From contig PJAB01000282.1 in the NCBI GenBank assembly GCA_002887195.1, positions 1 through 30,937 on the forward strand: 30,937 nt of DNA. The letters run 5' to 3'. The notes beneath the pieces are model-generated. The model was not told the origin of the DNA. It was given only the letters and a program-made list of their open reading frames with translations, and made no database searches. The position numbers and the translations under genes were made by a program. Of this stretch, positions 25,166-30,937 are shown piece after piece. How positions within the stretch are numbered: the first letter of the stretch is position 1; each line of letters begins with the position of its first letter. This stretch comes from Chrysochromulina parva. Its lineage: Eukaryota; Haptophyta; Prymnesiales; Chrysochromulinaceae.

Positions 25166-27754
25166 ATGGTGGGCCACTTCTTGCCAATCCACCTGCCAAT
25201 TCCATCGGCCTCGTGGAGTGCATCGCCCCGGCAGCTGTCTGAGAGGACGGCCGAACGGCTCGGGCTCACGTGGTGGTGGCTGAGCGTGGCCGACAACACC
25301 AACACCTGCAACAACAACACCAACGGCGTGCCGTGGCCAAATAACCTTTGGATGCTCGAGCCCATCGCGGAACCGAATGGAGACAGTCGGGCCCTCATGC
25401 AGTGGGGCCAGCCACGCGGCACTGGCATTGGCTGCGCCCTCGGCGGCGCGTTGCTGATCGCGCTCGGCTCCAGCCACATGCGCCTCGCGGCGACAATGGA
25501 GCGGCGGCGCCCAGCGCACCAGCAGCGCCCGTACCTTGGCCAGCCGCGCTGGTGGAGCGGCGCGCTCCTGCTCGGCGTCGGCTTCGCCGGACTATTCATC
25601 GCCTCATTCTTCGTCACGCAGTGGCTCGTGACACTGCTTGGCGCGACGGCGACGCTGTGGAATGCGCACTTAGCGCGCACTGTGAATAAGGAGCCGCTTG
25701 GCCTCGTTACGGCCACCCTGCTGCTCCTCGCGCTGGCCGGCCTGACTGCGTTCGTCCTCTGCGGCTCGCCCTCGCGCGAGGCGCACCGGTCTGCAAGCGC
25801 TCTCAATGCACGCTGGGTGGACGTACTGCAAGAGCCATACTTCATCACGCTTCTGAGCTTCACTGCGCTGACTCTCGTCCTCCTATGCGGCTGTGACGCA
25901 CGCCTGCTCGGCTCGCGCGCCCGCGCCATCGAGCGCAAGCTGGCGCACCAGCGAGCTGAGAGCGGCACGGGCGCGGCGAGCGACGGCGTCGTCCTGTCGG
26001 GCGCGAGGGCGGATACGGCACTGAGCCAGCTCGCGCGCCGTCAGGTGCGCCTGCTTCGGCTCCTCTATCCCGTCGGCGCCGGCCTGCTCGCCGGTTGCAC
26101 CGCAGTCGCCGCCGCCACCGTCGCCGAGTGGCTGCAGGCCTACCTGTGGCAGCCCGTGAGCTATCCACTCTCCATCCTCGACGGCTGGCCGCTCGTGGTA
26201 GCGGCGGCTGTGCCGCTGCCGGCGATCTTGCACCTGTACACGCGGGCGCTCTGCCTGTTCGAGGCTCAAGTCGTGCTGCCGACCTTCTACGTCCTCTACG
26301 TCCTCGTCGAGGTGAGCGGCGAGGGCGCGTACTACGGCGTCTTCGACTGGGCCTGCCTGGGGGTCATCCGGATCGCTCCGTTCTTCGTCGGCTTGGCGGT
26401 GGCGATCGCGAGCGTGCTCACCCTCCATGCGAGTCGAGCTGAGCAGATGCATCGAGAACGACCCAGCCGCGTGCTCCCGCTCAAGCACGACGCGCCCGTG
26501 ACGCCGCCCACGACGGCGCCCATGACGGTGCCCGAGCCCGCCCGCTCGATCGAGAAGCCTCCGCCCGAGGAGCCCACACTCGACCCACTCGATCGCAGCT
26601 TCGCGCAGCTCAAGCACGAGGCGCAGATGGCGCGTCTCGCGGAAGTGAAGCATCAGGAGGAGCTAGAGTACATCGCTCGCGCCTTCGCGATTGCCGACGC
26701 CGACGGCGACGGCAAGCTCAACCCGCGAGAATTCGCCGTCTTCGTCGACCTCACTCAAGGGGCGAAGCTCGAACGCGCGCCGTCGCTCGTTGAGGGCACG
26801 GTGTTCGCTGAACGGCTCGATCCAAAAGGTCAAGCCGAAGCTGAAGCCGTAGCCGCTGCGCCGGCGGCTGCATCCACTGCCGCCGAGGCGTACGAAGCGC
26901 CCGAGGGTGCCCAGGCCGGCCAAGTCTTCATGGTCGACGGGCAGTATTACAGTGCAGTGCCGCTGCCGTCAGAGCACCCGCTGACCGCGGCCCCGCCGCC
27001 GCCGCAGCTCTCGCAGTATCCGCCGCTCAGCGACGACCCGACGGGTATGCTCGAAGAGGTACGCGCGCAGCGCGAGATGATAGAGAAGCTGCAGCAGACG
27101 TTGCTCGAGCTACGCAACGGCCAGCAGCCGCCGCCGCCGCTACCGCCGCAGTTCAGCGACGACCCGACGGGTATGCTTAAGGAGGAGGTACGCGCGCAGC
27201 GCGAGATAATAGAGAATCTGCAGCAGACGTTGCTCGTGCTACGCAACGGCCAGCCGCCGCCGCCGCCGCTACCGCCGCAGTTCAGTGTGCCCGAAGGCAC
27301 CAGAGCAGGCCAACTGTTCGACATCGACGGGCAATACTATGTGGCCATGCCGCGAAGCCAGACTCAGCCGAGCTTGATGAGGGTGCAATCGGAGCCGAGC
27401 TCGGACGGACGGCTGCCGGCTGTGAATGGACGGCTGCAGGCTGTGAATGGACGGTTGCCGCCGCTCCCACCGCTGCAGACGCTGCAGACGCTGCGCGAGC
27501 AGTGTAATCTCCAGCAGCGGGCGCGAACCGCTCCGCGGCCGCCAGCGCAGCCGCAAGGGGTTCTTAGTTACGCCAACCACACCAATTTTTACGCGGACCG
27601 TTACGATGAGCCGGTTCCGCCTCAGCTCCTGTGGCGCCCCGGTACGGCGCCGCCCGGTTCGGCGCCACAGCTCAACGTGCCCGAGGGGTCCGAGGCCGGT
27701 CAAGTCTTTGTGGTGGATGGACAACAATACATGGCAATGCCGCGCAGCTGCTGA
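25166..27754 (+). CDS. NIPA-like membrane transporter with EF-hand and repeat tail
   Basis: 862 residues from ATG 25166. About nine hydrophobic helices lie between residues 85 and 430. The first three (GTGIGCALGGALLIALGSS; RWWSGALLLGVGFAGLFIASFF; WLVTLLGATATLWNAHLA with a following KEPLG) follow the NIPA/DUF803 pattern, a family of putative Mg2+ transporters or channels related to the drug/metabolite transporters. After the membrane part comes a charged helix (~470-505), then an EF-hand loop DADGDGKLNPREF (~511-523). The tail holds three copies of a PEGxxAGQxFxxDGQxY motif (~577, ~710, ~840), a 41-residue tandem repeat with a coiled-coil look (VRAQREMIEKLQQTLLELRNG) and VNGRL repeats. Typical NIPA proteins are 300-450 residues, so the tail is an addition. 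Ca2+ control of transport is plausible, not shown. Confidence 0.72.
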   Translation: MVGHFLPIHLPIPSASWSASPRQLSERTAERLGLTWWWLSVADNTNTCNNNTNGVPWPNNLWMLEPIAEPNGDSRALMQWGQPRGTGIGCALGGALLIALGSSHMRLAATMERRRPAHQQRPYLGQPRWWSGALLLGVGFAGLFIASFFVTQWLVTLLGATATLWNAHLARTVNKEPLGLVTATLLLLALAGLTAFVLCGSPSREAHRSASALNARWVDVLQEPYFITLLSFTALTLVLLCGCDARLLGSRARAIERKLAHQRAESGTGAASDGVVLSGARADTALSQLARRQVRLLRLLYPVGAGLLAGCTAVAAATVAEWLQAYLWQPVSYPLSILDGWPLVVAAAVPLPAILHLYTRALCLFEAQVVLPTFYVLYVLVEVSGEGAYYGVFDWACLGVIRIAPFFVGLAVAIASVLTLHASRAEQMHRERPSRVLPLKHDAPVTPPTTAPMTVPEPARSIEKPPPEEPTLDPLDRSFAQLKHEAQMARLAEVKHQEELEYIARAFAIADADGDGKLNPREFAVFVDLTQGAKLERAPSLVEGTVFAERLDPKGQAEAEAVAAAPAAASTAAEAYEAPEGAQAGQVFMVDGQYYSAVPLPSEHPLTAAPPPPQLSQYPPLSDDPTGMLEEVRAQREMIEKLQQTLLELRNGQQPPPPLPPQFSDDPTGMLKEEVRAQREIIENLQQTLLVLRNGQPPPPPLPPQFSVPEGTRAGQLFDIDGQYYVAMPRSQTQPSLMRVQSEPSSDGRLPAVNGRLQAVNGRLPPLPPLQTLQTLREQCNLQQRARTAPRPPAQPQGVLSYANHTNFYADRYDEPVPPQLLWRPGTAPPGSAPQLNVPEGSEAGQVFVVDGQQYMAMPRSC
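27028..27285 (+). repeat. 123-bp tandem repeat in NIPA-like tail
   Basis: The segment starting CAGCGACGACCCGACGGGTA at 27028 is repeated at 27151 with few changes, giving two 41-residue units (DDPTGML...coiled coil...PPPPLPPQFS). Confidence 0.9.
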
Positions 27755-28217
27755 TGTGACGACCGGCGCGCCGCTCGGCAGGTGTTGCTCCGATATCGCG
27801 CGATTCAGCCAGGGCCCGACTTCACAGAGATCCACTGACGACACGGCGACGATAGAAAAGCACCCGGCGGTTTCTATCGTCGCCGAGTTACGGTAACGAG
27901 ATAATAACACCTAGCCGTGGAGCGCAATAACCCTTTTCGGCTTCAAAAGCGGATGCCGAGGCGCGAGTGTCACACTCTCTGCGAGTTACGTCTCCAGACC
28001 CGCTACTTTAGATTCGTCGCTTGGGTGCGGTTTTATGTGTTGGGCGGGTAGTGATTTCACATAGAAGGCGCGGTGCGATATCACGGGCGCGGGTGTGAAT
28101 GGCCGAATTTGAGATGAACGCCAAGCATGGACGTGATCTGCGTAACCGTACACAGACCGGCCCGCGCAACCATAACGAAACTCACGCAACGGGGCAGAGT
28201 CGAGTCGGTTCACTCAC
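27755..28217. other. Convergent spacer
   Basis: Separates the 3' ends of the NIPA-like and Sfi1-like genes. It contains the strong hairpin listed separately; the rest shows no gene or RNA I can identify. Confidence 0.45.
27844..27885. other. Perfect 15-bp hairpin in the convergent 3' spacer
   Basis: CGGCGACGATAGAAA (27844-27858) pairs without mismatch with TTTCTATCGTCGCCG (27871-27885) around a 12-nt loop. It begins 89 bp after the NIPA-like stop, inside its probable 3' UTR. Because it is symmetrical it could act on transcripts from either side, for 3' end formation, stability or a small RNA. No proof of any of these. Confidence 0.88.
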
Positions 28218-30937
28218 TCACTGAGCGTCGTAGAGCGCGTCGGGGTCTCGGGGTCTGACGCTGAGCGAGCTGGCGCTCCGCGCGGCTCTCAGCCGCATCT
28301 CGTCCCGTTTCTGACGCCACTGCGGGTCAGCCGTCCGCTTCTCCGCCGAGTTCCTGTCCGCCGCGCCGGACATCGGAGTGCGCCGTTTGCCCGCTTCGAG
28401 CAGCACGGAGGGCGCGGCGGCATCGAGCTGGCGCAGGAGACCCGGGAGGCCGACGACGCACCGGTCGTCTTTTCCCGCTTCGCGAAAGGCGCCTTGCGGC
28501 TTGCTCGTCAGGAAAGCGAGCGCGAGCCGTCGTTGCTCGGCTGCATGGAGGTCGAGCCGCGTGCGGTCGCGCAGTTCACTCTCCGTGCTCAGGTCCGCTG
28601 CGATGCAGGCGCTGGGCTGGATCTGGCAGAGGAGCTCGTGCACGTTGCACCAGCATGCTTCTCCCACGCGCGCGCGCTTGCCGTCCACGAGCGTCACACG
28701 CACCCGCGCAAGATTCTCGAGCGCACCACCTCCATCGCCTCCCTGGGCCACTGGTCGCCTCGCGACTGGTGTAGCGAGGATGCCGCTGTAGCTGCCGCCA
28801 CTGTAACCGTAGCCACCATCACCGCCGAAGCCGCCGCCACTACCGGGTGGAAGACTGCCATCGTCCGCGTAATGAAAGCCATCGTGGTGGCTTTCATTAC
28901 GTAATGGAAGACTGCCATCGTCCGCATAATGAAAGCCACCACCCGCGTAATAACTGCCCCCACCCGCGCCGCCCTCGTAGAGCTCGTCAGCGTTCTGCAT
29001 GCCGGGAGGTATGGGGTCGAATTCCGCATCGAGAATCCGCACCTCGAGGCCGCTAGAAAGGGGCAAGACACCGCCAAAGAAGTTTGGGACCATCACATAG
29101 GCAGGCGCACTCAGCGCGGTCGCACTCACGCGGGTACGCGCGGCGGGCCGAGCCGCACGTACACGGGCGCCTGCCTCGCCTGCCGAAGGCAACGGCTGCT
29201 CCATGAGCATCAGGTCGTCGTGCCCGCGGGTCAGCTCGACTTCGCACACGCGCCCGTTCGTGGGCCGCTGCACACCAACTACCCGAAGCAGCGCTCCGTC
29301 GGCCACCCGGACGGCCAACGCGCTGTGAGGCACCATGAACGCCTTCTGCACTTGGTGCACATCGTCGGCGGCCACCTTGCACGTCAGGGCACGTGGCATC
29401 GGGCTTCGGGTGTTCGCCCAGCGGATCGTCTTGTCACGGTGGGCGGTGCGCTTTGCTTCACGCACCAGCGCCGCGCGCTCGACCCAGAGAGCCAAGGTGC
29501 TCGCTTTTCGATCGGCGCACAGCTGCTGCCAAAACAAGAGGGCCCTCGAGCCAAAGACGATGTGAGCCGTGTCGCGCCCGATCCAGCTATTGAGCGACCT
29601 GCGCTCCGCAAGGCGCTGCCACCCCGCCATCGCCTGCAGGAAACGCCGCCGCGAGGCGATGCCGAAGGCATACACTGAGAGCCACTTGTTCAGGCCGCGG
29701 CGCACCTTGAGGTTGAAGATCGCCATCAGCGCCGATCGCTGGCGCCGGCGCACAGCCATGCAGAATGCATGCTCCGACTGCCAGCTGTTCATGCCGAGCC
29801 GAAGGTTCCTGTTGAGGAGCGCACTGAGCGCCTTTCGACGGCGAGAATGCTCGCTCGCCGTGGATTCATGAGTGTCCAGCCAGCAATTGAGGCCGCGCCG
29901 TGCCTTGAGGTTCTTCAGCGCGCCAATCGCCGAGTGCATCGATTCCCACAGCCGAGCTTGCTCGCTGTTGAAGCCCATCCACGAGTTGAACGCGCGTCGG
30001 AAGCGCAGCAGTGCGACTGCTCGACCTGCCACCGCCGCCTGCTCCTGTGGAATGCACCTTCGCATCGGGCACTCGTAGATCCAGATGCGAAGGTACCGGT
30101 GCATGCGAGCGCGCAGCACCGGGTTCAGCATTGGGTATTCCGCCTTCCGCTGTGAAATGCGCACCGGGTTCAGCACAGGGTACAAGACGACAGGGTTCAG
30201 CGACCGCGTGCGCGCGGCAAGGTCACGCCATATGCGCATGGCGTCGTCGTACGCAAAGCGCTTCCACAGCACTGCCGCATGGCCGAGCCGCTCGCAGACT
30301 AGCTGCCTAGTTAGGCGGTGCTCGATGAGCGTGCTCAGCCCAGCGCGCACGCCGCGCTGCCGGAAGGCCGCCGCCGCCGCCCGCATCTGTGCGAGTGCAA
30401 GTGCCCTTTCGTGCAGCATCGTACCCCAGCCCTTCAGTCCCTTGCGCAGATCGCGAAACAGCAAGCCACGTGCCGCGCGCTTCGCCGGGCCGCGCAGCCG
30501 GCCTGCAGCTGCAAGCTGCTTCCAGGCCTTGACGTGCTCTCGTCGCATCAAGGCGATAACCGCCGGCCGGAGCTTTTTGAGCACCGCCTGCCTCATTTGG
30601 CGCTGCTCGAGGAGCGTGTTCAGTACGGCGCGCTCGCCGCGCTGCCGGAAGGCCGCCGCCGCCGCCCGCAACTGCAAGAGAGCGGCTGCGCGCTCGTGCA
30701 CAATCGCGAGCCAGCCGTTCAGCCCCTTGCGCATGCCGCGGCGCAGCAGGTTGGCGGCTGCGCGCTTGGCGATCCTAAACATGCGCGCGAGGGACCGCAG
30801 CTGGTTCCATGCCTTGAGGATGTGGCGATTGACGAGCGCACGCCCGGCACCAGCGAGTCGATCCAGCATTTCGCGCCGCTGTTCCCAATTGTAAATCAGC
30901 GTGTTCAAGCCTTTGCGCAGGCCTTGGGATCGAAACG
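28218..30937 (-). CDS. Sfi1-like Trp-repeat protein, N-terminus beyond the window
   Basis: The frame is open to the right edge (FRSQGLRKGLN precedes the first listed repeats), so the start is missing; at least ~905 residues are present. About 550 residues consist of helical repeats built on (R)(R/K)GLNxW or similar: MRKGLNGWL, LRKGLKGWG, ARRGLNCWL, LRLGMNSWQ, VRRGLNKWL and RRSLNSWI, spaced about 35 residues in places. Such Leu/Trp-spaced repeats are like Sfi1 centrin-binding repeats in centrosome/basal body proteins. The C-terminal ~330 residues differ: a basic segment, a region with VMVPNFFGGVLP, Gly/Tyr-rich FHYADDGSLP repeats, and a charged tail with RSASSLSVRPRDP. An LNPV/YPVLNPV repeat interrupts the array. 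Centrin binding is inference; the true family may be an algal-specific Trp-repeat group. Confidence 0.62.
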   Translation of the reverse strand, partial: FRSQGLRKGLNTLIYNWEQRREMLDRLAGAGRALVNRHILKAWNQLRSLARMFRIAKRAAANLLRRGMRKGLNGWLAIVHERAAALLQLRAAAAAFRQRGERAVLNTLLEQRQMRQAVLKKLRPAVIALMRREHVKAWKQLAAAGRLRGPAKRAARGLLFRDLRKGLKGWGTMLHERALALAQMRAAAAAFRQRGVRAGLSTLIEHRLTRQLVCERLGHAAVLWKRFAYDDAMRIWRDLAARTRSLNPVVLYPVLNPVRISQRKAEYPMLNPVLRARMHRYLRIWIYECPMRRCIPQEQAAVAGRAVALLRFRRAFNSWMGFNSEQARLWESMHSAIGALKNLKARRGLNCWLDTHESTASEHSRRRKALSALLNRNLRLGMNSWQSEHAFCMAVRRRQRSALMAIFNLKVRRGLNKWLSVYAFGIASRRRFLQAMAGWQRLAERRSLNSWIGRDTAHIVFGSRALLFWQQLCADRKASTLALWVERAALVREAKRTAHRDKTIRWANTRSPMPRALTCKVAADDVHQVQKAFMVPHSALAVRVADGALLRVVGVQRPTNGRVCEVELTRGHDDLMLMEQPLPSAGEAGARVRAARPAARTRVSATALSAPAYVMVPNFFGGVLPLSSGLEVRILDAEFDPIPPGMQNADELYEGGAGGGSYYAGGGFHYADDGSLPLRNESHHDGFHYADDGSLPPGSGGGFGGDGGYGYSGGSYSGILATPVARRPVAQGGDGGGALENLARVRVTLVDGKRARVGEACWCNVHELLCQIQPSACIAADLSTESELRDRTRLDLHAAEQRRLALAFLTSKPQGAFREAGKDDRCVVGLPGLLRQLDAAAPSVLLEAGKRRTPMSGAADRNSAEKRTADPQWRQKRDEMRLRAARSASSLSVRPRDPDALYDAQ
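28868..28901 (-). repeat. 14-bp inverted repeat inside coding region
   Basis: CGTAATGAAAGCCA (28868-28881) and TGGCTTTCATTACG (28888-28901) pair perfectly around 6 nt. They overlap direct copies of GGAAGACTGCCATCGTCCGC, which encode the FHYADDGSLP repeats. Looks like a local duplication with one inverted part. Confidence 0.85.
30323..30735 (-). repeat. 285-bp super-repeat in the Sfi1-like gene
   Basis: The block around CGGAAGGCCGCCGCCGCCGC occurs at 30361 and again at 30646, with similar flanks over roughly 125 bp each. The 285-bp (95-residue) spacing covers an HERA..L..RAAAAAFRQRG unit, pointing to growth of the protein by tandem duplication. Confidence 0.85.

Overview
The window looks like nuclear DNA of a unicellular eukaryotic alga. 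It is GC-rich, compact and intron-poor. It encodes eukaryote-only families (enkurin, a CDT2/DTL-type WD40 protein, NSUN2/Trm4, a NIPA-like transporter), a huge hydroxyproline-rich-style surface protein and an Sfi1-like repeat protein. Two spliceosomal GT-AG introns can be read directly. A haptophyte is my best guess, with pelagophytes and green algae as alternatives; this is inference from gene style, not a database result. Enkurin implies a motile cilium.

Layout: 5-174 is an array of alternating hairpin repeats upstream of TBL-1 (330-1385, +), a PC-esterase/TBL-type SGNH protein. A 1.3 kb convergent spacer follows. Then come enkurin (2665-3795, -, one 288-nt intron), an unrecognised protein (3902-5218, +), a type II membrane glycosyltransferase-like protein (5478-7394, -, one 69-nt intron between 17-bp direct repeats), CDT2/DTL (7722-9833, -), a membrane RING protein (10000-10641, +) and NSUN2 (11095-13704, +).

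The section 14465-19100 holds three probable glycan-modifying genes side by side: an FkbM methyltransferase (-), a second PC-esterase/TBL protein (+) and a PLOD/LH3-like glycosyltransferase (+) with a disturbed C-terminal reading frame. A ~205-210 bp repeat occurs twice in inverted orientation (15561-15770 and 17575-17779). It surrounds TBL-2 and lies in the same orientation just upstream of the FkbM start and of the glycosyltransferase start. It carries a palindrome centred on ACCGGT. This cluster with a shared leader/promoter element is the best candidate for an undescribed system here.

The right third contains a 1798-aa single-pass surface protein with two Pro-rich arms, a small ectodomain and a C-terminal C2 domain (19399-24795, -). 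Divergent from it is a NIPA-like nine-helix transporter with an added EF-hand and repeat tail (25166-27754, +). Then comes a perfect 15-bp hairpin in the convergent spacer, and a partial Sfi1-like Trp-repeat protein running off the right edge (28218 to 30937, -).

Several genes share a theme (cell-surface glycans and cilium/centrosome), but apart from the FkbM-TBL-GT cluster the layout gives no proof of joint function. All starts are the first in-frame ATG unless stated. No RNA gene, CRISPR array or recognisable transposase was found.
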